Assembly: GCF_004343195.1 (NCBI RefSeq)
Contig: NZ_SMCR01000012.1
Location: 1 to 64,000, forward strand
DNA length: 64,000 bases
Source of the DNA: Biostraticola tofi
GTDB lineage: Bacteria; Pseudomonadota; Gammaproteobacteria; Enterobacterales; Enterobacteriaceae
Direction: 5' to 3'
Of the stretch, positions 20,007 to 29,332 are shown piece by piece (the first letter of the stretch is position 1; every line of letters starts with the position of its first letter). Below the pieces are notes generated by a model. The model had not been told where the DNA came from. It saw only the letters and a list, made by a program, of their open reading frames with translations, and ran no database searches. The translations under genes and the position numbers were made by a program.

Positions 20007-20821
20007 AGTTGACCATCAACCATCTGACCCACTACCGATACGATCATGAGGTGAAATTCAGCACCCAGTATCTCAGGCTGACGCCGCAGAATACCCCGCG
20101 TCAGCAGATCCTGGAGTGGTCGCTGACCCTGCCTGAGCAGGCGACGCTCAGCACCGATGGTTTTGGCAATCTGCTGCATGTGCTGACGCTGGACCGCCCT
20201 CATGAGATGATCGCCATCCATGCCCGAGGGGTGGTGGCTATCGCGGACCAGCCCGCGGCGCTAGCGGAACAGTGTGGTCCGCTGTCGCCGCTGGTGTTCT
20301 TGCGTTCCAGCCCGCTGACCGAGGCGGATGAGGCGATACGGGCCTTTGCCGCCCGCTATTACCGTGACACAAACCCCGAAGCCAGCCTCAGGGAGTTAAT
20401 GGCCGAGCTCAGGCTGCGCATGCCCTACACGCCGGGGGCCACCCAGGTCTGGGACAGCGCCGCCCAGGTGTTTGCCGCCGGCCACGGCGTCTGCCAGGAC
20501 CATGCCCATGTTTTTCTGGCCTGTTGCCGCAGCCTGGCTATTCCCGCCCGCTATGTTAGCGGTTATATTTACACCGAAGACACAAAACACGTGGCGATGC
20601 ATGCCTGGGTCGAAGTCTGGCTTGGCGCCAGCTGGCAAAGTTTCGATATCACCAATAATACCTGTAACCCTAACCAGCATCTGAAGCTGGCGGTCGGCTT
20701 TGACTATCTTGATGCCTGCCCGATCCGGGGCTCCCGCGTTGGTGGCGGCTATGAAGAGATGTTTTCCCAAGCTACGGTCGAACAGACCGAGGACGCGCAG
20801 GCCGGTGCCCAGCAACAATAA
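20003..20821 (+). CDS. Transglutaminase-like cysteine protease (Anbu operon gene 3)
   Basis: The product is a 272-residue transglutaminase-fold protein. An N-terminal beta domain (TINHLTHYRYDHEVKFSTQY) precedes the catalytic core. The triad is visible: Cys164 in GVCQDHAHVF, His200 in HAWVEVW and Asp215 in FDITNN. Bacterial members are regarded as predicted peptidases or amide-bond transferases. It shares four bases (ATGA-type overlap) with the alpha-E gene, and the proteasome-like gene starts 23 bases after it. All triad residues are intact, so an active enzyme is expected. Confidence 0.92.
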   Translation: MKLTINHLTHYRYDHEVKFSTQYLRLTPQNTPRQQILEWSLTLPEQATLSTDGFGNLLHVLTLDRPHEMIAIHARGVVAIADQPAALAEQCGPLSPLVFLRSSPLTEADEAIRAFAARYYRDTNPEASLRELMAELRLRMPYTPGATQVWDSAAQVFAAGHGVCQDHAHVFLACCRSLAIPARYVSGYIYTEDTKHVAMHAWVEVWLGASWQSFDITNNTCNPNQHLKLAVGFDYLDACPIRGSRVGGGYEEMFSQATVEQTEDAQAGAQQQ

Positions 20822-20844
20822 ACAGCCCGAAAGGACCCGACTCC

Positions 20845-21585
20845 ATGACCTATTGTGTGGCAATGCGCCTGGCCGACGGGGTGGTATTCGCCTCAGACTC
20901 CCGCACCAACGCCGGGGTGGACCATATTTCCACCTTCAGGAAACTGCACGTGCTCAATCAGCCCGGCGAGCGGACGCTGGTGCTGCAAAGCGCGGGCAAT
21001 CTGGCCACTACCCAAAGCATCATCAATTTGCTGCGTAACCGCGCCCGGGAGGCTGAAAAACCGAACCTGATGAATGTGCCTTCACTGTTCGAAGCGGCCA
21101 ATCTTATCGGCGAGACGGTACGTGAAGTGATCTTTCGCGACAGCCAGGCCCAGCAGGCTGGCTCCAGCACTGATTTCAGCTGCAGCATCCTGCTGGGCGG
21201 GCAAATAGCCGGCGAAGAGCCCAGGCTGTTTCATATCTACCCTGAAGGCAATTTCATTGAGGCCACCAGGGATACGCCCTATTTCCAGATAGGGGAAAGC
21301 AAGTACGGTAAGCCGATTATCGATCGGGTACTGACCTATGATACGCCGCTGGAACAGGCGCTGAGTTGTGCCCTGATTTCCATTGATTCCACCCTGCGCA
21401 GCAATTTGTCGGTGGGCCTGCCGCTGGACGCTATGATTTACCGAAAAGATAGCCTGGCTGCCGACGAGCAGTACCGCATCACTGAACAGAACCCCTATTT
21501 CGCCCAAATCCGCAAAGCCTGGGCCGAAGGATTGCTCAATACGTTCCTGCAGTTGCCGCCGCTGGACCTGACCCCCAACCCGTAG
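20845..21585 (+). CDS. Proteasome-type peptidase Anbu (bacterial proteasome homologue)
   Basis: The 246-residue protein starts MTYCVAMRLADGVVFASDSR. Removal of Met1 would expose Thr as an N-terminal nucleophile, with Asp and Lys at the spacing of proteasome Thr1/Asp17/Lys33 (Asp18 and Lys33 by precursor count). The serine motif of the family is seen in QAGSSTDFSCSILLGGQ. Anbu proteins form ring or helical assemblies and are genomically tied to ATP-grasp, alpha-E and transglutaminase genes, exactly the genes upstream here. Natural substrates are not established. A Shine-Dalgarno GAAAGGA lies about nine bases upstream. Confidence 0.9.
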   Translation: MTYCVAMRLADGVVFASDSRTNAGVDHISTFRKLHVLNQPGERTLVLQSAGNLATTQSIINLLRNRAREAEKPNLMNVPSLFEAANLIGETVREVIFRDSQAQQAGSSTDFSCSILLGGQIAGEEPRLFHIYPEGNFIEATRDTPYFQIGESKYGKPIIDRVLTYDTPLEQALSCALISIDSTLRSNLSVGLPLDAMIYRKDSLAADEQYRITEQNPYFAQIRKAWAEGLLNTFLQLPPLDLTPNP

Positions 21586-21621
21586 CCCGCTGCTATCAGA
21601 GGATAAAGCGATGCTAGCCGA

Positions 21622-21788
21622 GCGGCAATGGGCAGGTGGCCAATGCCAGGCGGCAATGAGCAGATGGCGAATGCCACGCGGCAATGAGCAGGTGGCCAAT
21701 GCCAGGCGACAATGAGCAGGTGGCCAATGCCAAGCGACAATGAGCAGGTGGCCAATGCCAAGCGGCATGGGCAGGTGCCGAATGCGAG
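21622..21788. repeat. 28-bp tandem repeat array (six units)
   Basis: Six head-to-tail units of 28 bases (the last is 27) start at 21622, 21650, 21678, 21706, 21734 and 21762. Each follows GCGGCAATGAGCAGGTGGCC plus AATGCCAR. Units 4 and 5 are identical and the outer units are more diverged. The array lies in the 316-base gap between the Anbu gene and treC. It is not part of treC, whose true start is 21902. Confidence 0.95.
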
Positions 21789-21901
21789 GCAGCAGGATAT
21801 CAGCCTCAAAAGTGCCGGCCAGCGCGCGCTGCTGGCGGCAAAAAATACCTATACTGGATGACACGCGGCACCCGACGGGCCCCAGGTTAGGATATCCAGG
21901 T

Positions 21902-23578
21902 ATGAACACCCCAGCGCCATGGTGGCAGAACGCTGTCATTTACCAAATTTATCCGAAGAGTTTTCAAGACAGCACCGGTAACGGAACCGGCGATCTGCCC
22001 GGCATTACCCAGCGGCTTGATTACCTGCAGCGGCTAGGGGTCGATGCCCTGTGGATGACGCCGGTGTTCGTCTCGCCGCAGATTGATAACGGCTACGACG
22101 TGGCCGATTACTGCGCTATCGATCCGGCCTACGGTACCCTGGAGGACTTCGACCGACTGGTAGCAGCAGCGCACCAGCGCGGCATCAGGGTAATTATCGA
22201 TATGGTGTTTAATCATACCTCGACCCGGCATCCCTGGTTCCACGCCTCGCTGGATCCTGACAGCCATTGGCGGCAATGGTATATCTGGCGCAATGGCCGC
22301 GCCGGCGGGCCACCTAATAACTGGCTTTCCAAGTTCGGCGGCAGCGCCTGGAGCCAGGCGGGTATCGGCGGACACTATTATCTGCATCTTTTTGCCGCTG
22401 AACAGGCCGATCTCAACTGGGAACACCCGCCGGTACGGCAGGCCCTGGGGCGGATTTGTCATTTCTGGGCCGATCGCGGCATTGATGGCATGCGCCTCGA
22501 TGTGCTGAACCTGGTGTCAAAGCCGTCGGATCTGCCTGATGCCCCGCAAGGGGATGGCCGCTGCTTTTATACCGACGGTCCACGGGTCAATGAATATATC
22601 CGGCAGATGAACCGGGAAGTGTTCCAACCCCGGGGCCTGATGACCATCGGCGAGATGTCCTCCACCACCATGGAAAAAAGCCTGGCTAACGCCAGTCTGG
22701 GGGGAGGCACCCTGTCGATGATCGCCCACTTCCATCACCTTAAAATCGACTATCCGGCCGGTGACAAATGGTCTTTGGGGAAACCGGACTTTATCAAGCT
22801 CAAGCAGATATTTGCCGGCTGGCAACAGGGGTTTCACGGCCGGGCCTGGCAGGCGCTGTTCTGGTGTAATCACGATCAGCCGCGCATCCTGTCCCGCTTC
22901 GGCGACCCGGGAACCTATCGGGTAGCGTCAGCCAAAATGCTGGCAATGGCGCTCCATGGCATGCAGGGAACGCCCATTATTTACCAGGGCGAGGAGCTGG
23001 GCATGACCGACCCCGGCTTTACCGATCTTGACCAGTACCGGGACGTTGAGAGCCTGAATATGTTTGGCGCTTTTCACGCGCATGGCGTTGACCCCGCGCA
23101 ACTGCTGACGATACTGGCGCGCCGGTCGAGAGATAATGGCCGCACGCCAATGCAATGGGATGACAGCCCCCAGGCAGGCTTTACAACCGGCATCCCCTGG
23201 ATTGGGCTTTGCGGCAACCACCAACGCATTAATGCCGCCGGCGCCATCGCCGATAAGGATTCCGTGTTTCACTGCTATCGTCAACTTATCCAGCTGCGCA
23301 AGACCCTGCCGGTGCTGGTAGATGGCGATTATCAGGATCTCTGCCCGGCCCATCCCTGGATCTGGTGCTACCAGCGTAGCTGGCGGGGTGAACGACTGCT
23401 GGTAGTGGTCAACCTGGGCAGTGAGACTCAATCATGGCATCCGACAGCGGCCGATAATGGTCGGTGGCGACGCGTCATCAGCAACTATGACGACGCGCCT
23501 GCTACGCCCGCCCCGCTGGTCCTGCGCCCATGGGAAGCCATCTGGTGGCACCTGGGGCAGACCGCCGCAGGATCCTGA
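21902..23578 (+). CDS. treC: Alpha,alpha-phosphotrehalase
   Basis: TreC hydrolyses trehalose 6-phosphate to glucose and glucose 6-phosphate in the cytosol. The 558-residue GH13 enzyme starts MNTPAPWWQNAVIYQIYPKS. The frame is open further upstream through the repeat array, but the homology begins here. Catalytic residues are visible: nucleophile Asp200 in MRLDVLNLVS, acid/base Glu251 in IGEMSS and Asp325 in NHDQPR. In E. coli treC follows treB (the PTS trehalose importer) and treR. Neither is in this window, and the upstream neighbour is the Anbu operon. A trehalose-6-phosphate source elsewhere in the genome is required. Confidence 0.93.
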   Translation: MNTPAPWWQNAVIYQIYPKSFQDSTGNGTGDLPGITQRLDYLQRLGVDALWMTPVFVSPQIDNGYDVADYCAIDPAYGTLEDFDRLVAAAHQRGIRVIIDMVFNHTSTRHPWFHASLDPDSHWRQWYIWRNGRAGGPPNNWLSKFGGSAWSQAGIGGHYYLHLFAAEQADLNWEHPPVRQALGRICHFWADRGIDGMRLDVLNLVSKPSDLPDAPQGDGRCFYTDGPRVNEYIRQMNREVFQPRGLMTIGEMSSTTMEKSLANASLGGGTLSMIAHFHHLKIDYPAGDKWSLGKPDFIKLKQIFAGWQQGFHGRAWQALFWCNHDQPRILSRFGDPGTYRVASAKMLAMALHGMQGTPIIYQGEELGMTDPGFTDLDQYRDVESLNMFGAFHAHGVDPAQLLTILARRSRDNGRTPMQWDDSPQAGFTTGIPWIGLCGNHQRINAAGAIADKDSVFHCYRQLIQLRKTLPVLVDGDYQDLCPAHPWIWCYQRSWRGERLLVVVNLGSETQSWHPTAADNGRWRRVISNYDDAPATPAPLVLRPWEAIWWHLGQTAAGS

Positions 23579-23581
23579 GGG

Positions 23582-24298
23582 TCAGAAAAAATACCTGACG
23601 CCTAATTTTATCTTGACCTGCTCCTGCTGGTTAAGGGTGTGGCGGTCCAGCCAGCCGAGCTCAACGAACGGCATCCAGTTTTCGTCTATCCGGTATCGGG
23701 CGGCCGCGTTAACCTCCCAATGATATTTGCTGTTATTAGCGGCACGGAATTGGTTTAGATGGATAAAATAATTAGGCTCCAGCACCAAGGCTAATTTTTC
23801 CGACGCCTGCAGATTGAAATAGACAATAAACTGATGGCTGTCATTATAATTATATTCATCAACCGTATTAATGGTGCGTGAATTTCGATGGTTATAACGA
23901 TAACGCGTTGATACATTAAATGTCGGGCTGAACATCATATTCATATTTATATAGCCTGCCAAACCGGACCCCAAATCATTGGCATTAATAAGCGCACCGG
24001 GCATAAAGCTCAAAAAACCCGTTGTCGAAGGCAAGGGGTACCAGCCTTCCAATTCATTATACCCTTGATGTATATTATCTCCCTTGCCAATATTATAGGC
24101 ATTGGTCAACATGACGCCGGCACCATTAGTGAAACCGTAGCCGCCGACCATTTTTACATCGTGCTGATTAACGGCCGAATACCAGCTATCACTGGCTTCG
24201 ATAAAAGCCCCATTATTAGCATAGGACCCGGCATTAACCTGAGTACAATTTAATGTAGCAGCACTTAATAGGCCAAATAACAATGCATGTTTTTTCAT
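23582..24298 (-). CDS. KdgM-family oligogalacturonate-type outer-membrane porin
   Basis: The 238-residue protein has a signal peptide (cleavage near residue 23, ...TQVNA), alternating beta-strands and a C-terminal aromatic residue in KLGVRYFF, as required for outer-membrane assembly. The repeated aromatic/basic pattern (STRYRYNHRNSRT, NAAARYRIDENW) matches the KdgM/NanC family of 12-stranded porins for acidic oligosaccharides. It is convergent with treC and ends three bases after the treC stop. Whether it passes oligogalacturonate, sialic acid or another anion cannot be told from sequence. No pectin genes are nearby. Confidence 0.85.
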   Translation of the reverse strand: MKKHALLFGLLSAATLNCTQVNAGSYANNGAFIEASDSWYSAVNQHDVKMVGGYGFTNGAGVMLTNAYNIGKGDNIHQGYNELEGWYPLPSTTGFLSFMPGALINANDLGSGLAGYINMNMMFSPTFNVSTRYRYNHRNSRTINTVDEYNYNDSHQFIVYFNLQASEKLALVLEPNYFIHLNQFRAANNSKYHWEVNAAARYRIDENWMPFVELGWLDRHTLNQQEQVKIKLGVRYFF

Positions 24299-24814
24299 TG
24301 GATCACCTAATCATTCCTTTCCATGGAGACAGCTGAAATAGCGCCATTCGGACTATTACAGCGAGAGCGATACCAGCACCGGGGGTCATACGCGCAGCAG
24401 GCATCAGTGCCTCATCTGCACGGCGGTGTATGCAATGGGTTTACTATTTATCGGATGCAGTATTCGCACTGGATGCATTTACATTACGGTAAAATATTGG
24501 CCTGGGAAGTTCAATCGGTAACGCCCCCGTATTGACCCACCGTTCTGATTCAGTTTCCTTTTACGGCCTGACCGGCGATACGCTGACCGTCAGCAGGGAG
24601 AAAAACTGTACTGGTCACCTCTTCACCCACTCTGGATTTTTATTGCGCCGCATCAAGTTTTAGTGCGATAGCCCGCTCTATAGCCCACATCTTGTGCCAT
24701 CATAACCACCACAAACCCACATATAGTAGTTATCCGCAGCCGCTCCCCCGGCTGCAGGCCTGCCACCGAGGCCGGATAACCGACAGAACGCGCCACGCGT
24801 ACAGGAGTCGCAAC
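24299..24814. other. Intergenic region between porin gene and nrdD
   Basis: This 516-base region holds the divergent promoters of the porin gene and nrdD. Two AT-rich stretches with CTATAG/ATATAG cores (near 24678 and 24721) lie in the position where NrdR boxes occur upstream of ribonucleotide reductase genes, but they fit the consensus poorly. No gene is seen. Frames starting at 24323 and 24692 lack ribosome-binding sites and homology. Confidence 0.4.
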
Positions 24815-26953
24815 GTGAAACCGGTAGTCATCAAACGAGACGGTTGTCAGGTACATTTTGACCATAGCAGGATTTATCAGGCCGTGCTTCACGCAGCCGA
24901 GGCCGCCGGTGTAGACGACGATGCCTATTGCATGGCCGTGGCGGTACAGGTGTCCGGGCAAGTGACGCAGCGATCCCATGTGGATATCCGCGATATTCAG
25001 GACGCAGTTGAGAATCAGCTGATGGCCGGACCGCATAAAAAAATGGCCCGTCTCTATATTGAATATCGCCACGACCGTGATGTGGCGCGTGAACAGCGCG
25101 GTCGGCTGAATCAGGAAATTCGCGGCCTGGTTGAGCAGAGCAACATGGCATTGCTTAATGAGAACGCCAATAAAGACAGCAAAGTGATACCGACCCAGCG
25201 CGATCTGCTGGCCGGCATTGTCGCCAAGCATTACGCCCGCCAGCATATTTTGCCGCGCGACGTGGTGCTGGCCCATGAGCGTGGCGAGCTGCATTACCAC
25301 GATCTGGACTATGCCCCGTTCTTCCCGATGTTCAACTGCATGCTGATAGACCTTGGAGGCATGCTGACCCAGGGTTTTAAAATGGGTAACGCTGAAATAG
25401 AACCGCCGCGTTCCATTTCAACCGCCACCGCCGTCACCGCACAGATTATCGCCCAGGTCGCCAGCCATATCTATGGCGGCACCACCATCAACCGCATTGA
25501 TGAAATCCTCGCCCCCTATGTGGCGGCAAGTTTTGATAAGCATCATACCGTCGCCATTGAGTGGAATATCCCGGATGCGGAAAACTATGCCCTCTCGCGC
25601 ACCGAGAAAGAGTGCTATGACGCCTTTCAGTCGCTGGAGTATGAGGTCAATACCCTGCACACCGCCAATGGCCAGACGCCGTTTGTTACCTTCGGCTTCG
25701 GACTGGGTACCAGTCGCGAATCGCGGATGATACAGCAGTCAATCCTGCGTAACCGGATTGCCGGTCTGGGTAAAAACCGTAAAACGGCGGTATTTCCCAA
25801 GCTGGTGTTTGCCATTCGTGATGGACTGAACCTCAAGTTCAGCGATCCCAATTACGATATCAAGCAGTTAGCGCTGGAATGCGCCAGCAAGCGGATGTAT
25901 CCGGATATTCTCAATTACGATCAGGTAGTCAACGTCACCGGCTCGTTTAAAACCCCGATGGGCTGCCGCAGTTTCCTCGGGGTGTATGAAGAAAATGGCC
26001 GCCAGATCCATGATGGTCGCAACAATCTGGGGGTGATAAGCCTTAACCTGCCGCGCATCGCTCTGGAGTCGGGCCACGATGAGAACCGTTTCTGGCAGTT
26101 GCTGGATGAACGTCTGATGCTGGCCAAGAAAGCGCTAATGACGCGCATAGCCCGACTTGAAGGGGTCAAAGCGCGCGTGGCGCCGATCCTTTATATGGAA
26201 GGGGCGTGCGGCGTGCGGCTCAAAGCAGATGATGATATCGCGCCGATATTCAAAAATGGCCGAGCGTCGATTTCCCTAGGCTATATTGGCCTGCATGAGA
26301 CCATTAATGCACTGTATGGCGCTGAAACCCATGTGTTTGATAATGCCGCCCTGCGCGAAAAGGCGGTGGCGATCGTCGCCCGCCTGAAAGCAGCGACCGA
26401 GGCCTGGAAAGCGGAAACCGGCTATGGTTTCAGCCTCTACAGCACCCCCAGCGAAAATCTGTGCGACCGTTTCTGCCGGCTTGATACCGCTGAATTTGGT
26501 GTGGTGAATGGCGTTACCGATAAAGGCTACTACACCAACAGCTTCCACCTGGACGTGGAGAAAAAGGTCGATCCTTACGCCAAGCTGGATTTTGAAGCGC
26601 CCTATCCGCCCTTGGCTAACGGTGGCTTTATTTGCTACGGCGAGTATCCCAACCTGCAGCACAATCTGCGGGCGCTGGAAGATGTCTGGGACTACAGCTA
26701 TAAAGTCGTCCCCTATTACGGCACCAATACGCCGATAGACGAATGCTATGAATGCGGCTATACCGGCGAATTCTCCTGTACCAGCAAAGGCTTCACTTGC
26801 CCAAAATGCGGTAACCATGAACCCTCGAAGGTGTCGGTCACCCGCCGGGTATGCGGTTATCTCGGTAGCCCGGATGCCAGGCCGTTCAATGCCGGCAAGC
26901 AGGAAGAGGTCAAACGGCGCATCAAGCACCTGTCGAGCGGCCAGTTGGGCTAA
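24815..26953 (+). CDS. nrdD: Anaerobic ribonucleoside-triphosphate reductase
   Basis: NrdD makes dNTPs without oxygen using a glycyl radical. The 712-residue product has an N-terminal ATP-cone (KPVVIKRDGCQV) and the catalytic core with LNENANKDSKVIPTQRDLLA. Its C-terminal zinc cysteines are CYECG and CPKCG, and the radical Gly681 lies in RRVCGYLGS, the same number as in E. coli. The GTG start at 24815 has an AGGAG eight bases upstream. The frame is open 41 codons further upstream but homology starts here. nrdG follows after five bases. Confidence 0.97.
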   Translation: MKPVVIKRDGCQVHFDHSRIYQAVLHAAEAAGVDDDAYCMAVAVQVSGQVTQRSHVDIRDIQDAVENQLMAGPHKKMARLYIEYRHDRDVAREQRGRLNQEIRGLVEQSNMALLNENANKDSKVIPTQRDLLAGIVAKHYARQHILPRDVVLAHERGELHYHDLDYAPFFPMFNCMLIDLGGMLTQGFKMGNAEIEPPRSISTATAVTAQIIAQVASHIYGGTTINRIDEILAPYVAASFDKHHTVAIEWNIPDAENYALSRTEKECYDAFQSLEYEVNTLHTANGQTPFVTFGFGLGTSRESRMIQQSILRNRIAGLGKNRKTAVFPKLVFAIRDGLNLKFSDPNYDIKQLALECASKRMYPDILNYDQVVNVTGSFKTPMGCRSFLGVYEENGRQIHDGRNNLGVISLNLPRIALESGHDENRFWQLLDERLMLAKKALMTRIARLEGVKARVAPILYMEGACGVRLKADDDIAPIFKNGRASISLGYIGLHETINALYGAETHVFDNAALREKAVAIVARLKAATEAWKAETGYGFSLYSTPSENLCDRFCRLDTAEFGVVNGVTDKGYYTNSFHLDVEKKVDPYAKLDFEAPYPPLANGGFICYGEYPNLQHNLRALEDVWDYSYKVVPYYGTNTPIDECYECGYTGEFSCTSKGFTCPKCGNHEPSKVSVTRRVCGYLGSPDARPFNAGKQEEVKRRIKHLSSGQLG

Positions 26954-26958
26954 AGCAG

Positions 26959-27444
26959 ATGAACTTCCACCAATATTATCCGATTGATGTAGTCAACGGC
27001 CCCGGTACCCGCTGCACGCTGTTTGTCGCCGGCTGCGTGCACCAGTGCCCGGGTTGCTATAACAAAAGCACCTGGCGAATTGATTCGGGTAAGCCTTTTA
27101 CCGTTCTGCAGGAGGACCAGATCATTGCCGATCTGCAGGACACGCGCATCCGTCGTCAGGGGCTGTCGCTTTCCGGCGGCGATCCCCTGCATCCCCAAAA
27201 CCTGGGCGCCATCGAGCAGTTGCTGGGCCGGGTGCGGGCAGAATGCGCCGGAAAAGACGTGTGGATCTGGACCGGTTACCAGCTTGCTGAGCTGTCTGGC
27301 GCCCAACAGCGGGTCATCGCATTGGCCGATGTGCTGGTCGACGGCAAGTTCGTGCAGGATCTGCGCGATCCGGCGCTTATCTGGCGCGGCAGTAGCAATC
27401 AAGTGATACATTACCTGCGCAGTCCAGTGGCGCAGCAGGCATAA
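26959..27444 (+). CDS. nrdG: NrdD activase, radical-SAM protein
   Basis: NrdG uses S-adenosylmethionine and a [4Fe-4S] cluster to generate the glycyl radical on NrdD. The 161-residue product has the CX3CX2C cluster motif CVHQCPGC (Cys26, Cys30, Cys33), preceded by NGPGTRCTLFVAG and followed by the SAM-binding SLSGGDPLHPQN. It forms an operon with nrdD (gap five bases). It is convergent with gltP. Confidence 0.97.
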   Translation: MNFHQYYPIDVVNGPGTRCTLFVAGCVHQCPGCYNKSTWRIDSGKPFTVLQEDQIIADLQDTRIRRQGLSLSGGDPLHPQNLGAIEQLLGRVRAECAGKDVWIWTGYQLAELSGAQQRVIALADVLVDGKFVQDLRDPALIWRGSSNQVIHYLRSPVAQQA

Positions 27445-27480
27445 TCAGTCGATTTACCCACTGCCTGATACCGTGTCGCG

Positions 27481-28800
27481 TTAGCCGATATTCTGCACCG
27501 GGGTGTTTTTCGGCGACAGGGTACTGCGTTCATATTCAGCGGCTTTGACCGTGTCGAACTGGTTTTCCCATTTGGCAATCACCAGCACCGCCAGGGCATT
27601 CCCTACCACGTTAAGGGCGGTACGCGCCATATCGAGGATGCGGTCGACACCGGCGATAAACGCCAGCCCTTCAAGCGGGATCCCTACGCTGCCAAGGGTG
27701 GCCAGCAGCACCACGAAGGAAACCCCCGGGACGCCGGCGATACCTTTGGAGGTCACCATCAGCGTCAGTACCAGGATGATTTCCTGACTGATTGATAATT
27801 CGATACCGTACAGTTGGGCGATGAAAATCGCCGCGATACTCTGATACAGCGTGGAACCGTCCAGGTTAAAGGAATATCCGGTCGGCACGACAAAACCGGT
27901 GATGGCCTTCGGCGCGCCATAAGCTTCCATTTTTTCGATAATGCGCGGCAGGACACTCTCGGAGCTGGCGGTAGAATAGGCCAGGATAAGCTCTTCTTTC
28001 AGGATACGGATAAGCATCATGATACGCAGGTTACAAATACGGGCGACCAGACCCAGTACTACCAGGGCAAACACCACGATGGCGAAATAGACCAGCAGTA
28101 CCAGCTTACCAAGTGGAATAAGCGACGCAAAGCCGAAGTTGGCGACGGTAACCGCAATCAGGGCAAATACCCCTACCGGTGCATAACGCATGATCATATG
28201 CGTTACTTTGAACATGGTATCAGCCACTGCTCGGAACACATTCAACAACGGTTCTCTGGTCTGGGCGGGTAAAGACGCCAGCCCCAGGCCGAAAAGTGCC
28301 GAGAAGAAAATAATCGGCAGCATGTCCCCTTTTACCATAGAGGCGAAAATATTGGACGGTATCAGTGAAAGTACGGTTCCTGCCAGGCTGTGTCCCTGGC
28401 TCTGGACGGCTTCGGTCGTTTTCTCATATTGAGATATATCCACTGCGCTAAGCTGAGACATATCGATGCCGCTGCCTGGCTGAAACACATTTGCCAGGGT
28501 GATGCCCAGCACAATAGCGACTGTCGTGATAATCTCGAAATAGAGAATGGTTTTAAAGCCTATCGAGCCCAGCTTTTTCGCATCACCAATACCCGCAATG
28601 CCTACGATCAATGTCGAGATAACGATGGGTACGACGATCATCTTGATCAGTCGAATAAATATATCCCCGGCCGGGGAAAGGATATTGCTGATTAGCCAAT
28701 CCCGGGTTTCCACCTGATTATGCAGAATAGCCCCTACACCAATGCCAAGTATAAGCGCGATCAGGATTTGCCACGCGAGGCTAATTTTTAACGTTTTCAT
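27481..28800 (-). CDS. gltP: Glutamate/aspartate:proton symporter
   Basis: The product is a 439-residue member of the dicarboxylate/amino acid:cation symporter family, in the inner membrane. It has eight predicted helices and two re-entrant loops. The serine-rich loop reads STASSESVLP (about 276-285), and the NMDGT-like motif appears here as SFNLDGSTLY. It aligns closely with E. coli GltP. In E. coli the nrf nitrite-reductase operon separates gltP from acs. Here the two are direct divergent neighbours. The start is preceded by an AAAGGAA about 7 bases upstream. Confidence 0.95.
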   Translation of the reverse strand: MKTLKISLAWQILIALILGIGVGAILHNQVETRDWLISNILSPAGDIFIRLIKMIVVPIVISTLIVGIAGIGDAKKLGSIGFKTILYFEIITTVAIVLGITLANVFQPGSGIDMSQLSAVDISQYEKTTEAVQSQGHSLAGTVLSLIPSNIFASMVKGDMLPIIFFSALFGLGLASLPAQTREPLLNVFRAVADTMFKVTHMIMRYAPVGVFALIAVTVANFGFASLIPLGKLVLLVYFAIVVFALVVLGLVARICNLRIMMLIRILKEELILAYSTASSESVLPRIIEKMEAYGAPKAITGFVVPTGYSFNLDGSTLYQSIAAIFIAQLYGIELSISQEIILVLTLMVTSKGIAGVPGVSFVVLLATLGSVGIPLEGLAFIAGVDRILDMARTALNVVGNALAVLVIAKWENQFDTVKAAEYERSTLSPKNTPVQNIG

Positions 28801-29332
28801 AACAATATTCCTTTCCTGGTTGGCCCCGCTTAAATACTCACCTCATTTCAGGCGCGTATTGTTCGCTAAATCACACGATAGTATTCATGGAGTACGGGGT
28901 CTCTTTTTTTCAAATATCATAAACCAAGTTCGTAATTCAATGCCCTTACGGTAATCACTGTAACAAAGCTTAATTTATACGCGGTTCGCTTATATTAACT
29001 GCTCACTCCTGTTATTTATAAATTGTTACAGGCTAATTCCCTGTTATTTACACAGTTTTTAAATCGTTTAATAACATCAAGCATTGCCCCTTTTTGCGGC
29101 AGCCTCTTTATATAAGTTTTTATAGGGGCAGATCAAGGGGGAAAAACAGTGTTGGTAGCATGAATGCAGCGCTTAATGACTAAATCGTTCTGCTTATTGG
29201 CGCAATTTTAAGCAAGTTTCTAAAACCCCCTGCAAGATGCGTGATCTATCGCGCAAAAAAGAAACAATTCTCCAGTCAATAGGTTTAATTAACTATCTAG
29301 TGACATATTATTAACAAAAAAGGAGGAACCCC
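28801..29332. other. Divergent gltP-acs regulatory region
   Basis: This 532-base AT-rich spacer holds promoters for both directions. A weak CRP-like site (CGTGATCTATCGCGCA near 29240) lies about 90 bases before acs, and an optimal Shine-Dalgarno AAGGAGGAA precedes the acs ATG. No gene is visible. In E. coli acs is CRP-activated from a similar upstream region. Confidence 0.45.

Noticed and set aside
21495-21809. Minus-strand ORF through the 28-bp array
   Set aside because: Repeats without stops create a frame of repeated CHW/PAH-type peptides. No start signal and no homology.
21740-21901. N-terminal extension of treC through the repeat array
   Set aside because: The homology starts at 21902. 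The extension only translates the 28-bp repeats.
24660-24740. NrdR boxes upstream of nrdD
   Set aside because: CTATAG and ATATAG cores are present but flanks do not fit the 16-base consensus.
24692-24814. N-terminal extension of nrdD in the same frame
   Set aside because: Homology and a good Shine-Dalgarno start at GTG 24815. The extension is His/Arg-rich with no counterpart in the family.
29236-29258. CRP site upstream of acs
   Set aside because: Only about seven of ten core positions match. Too weak to list as a site.
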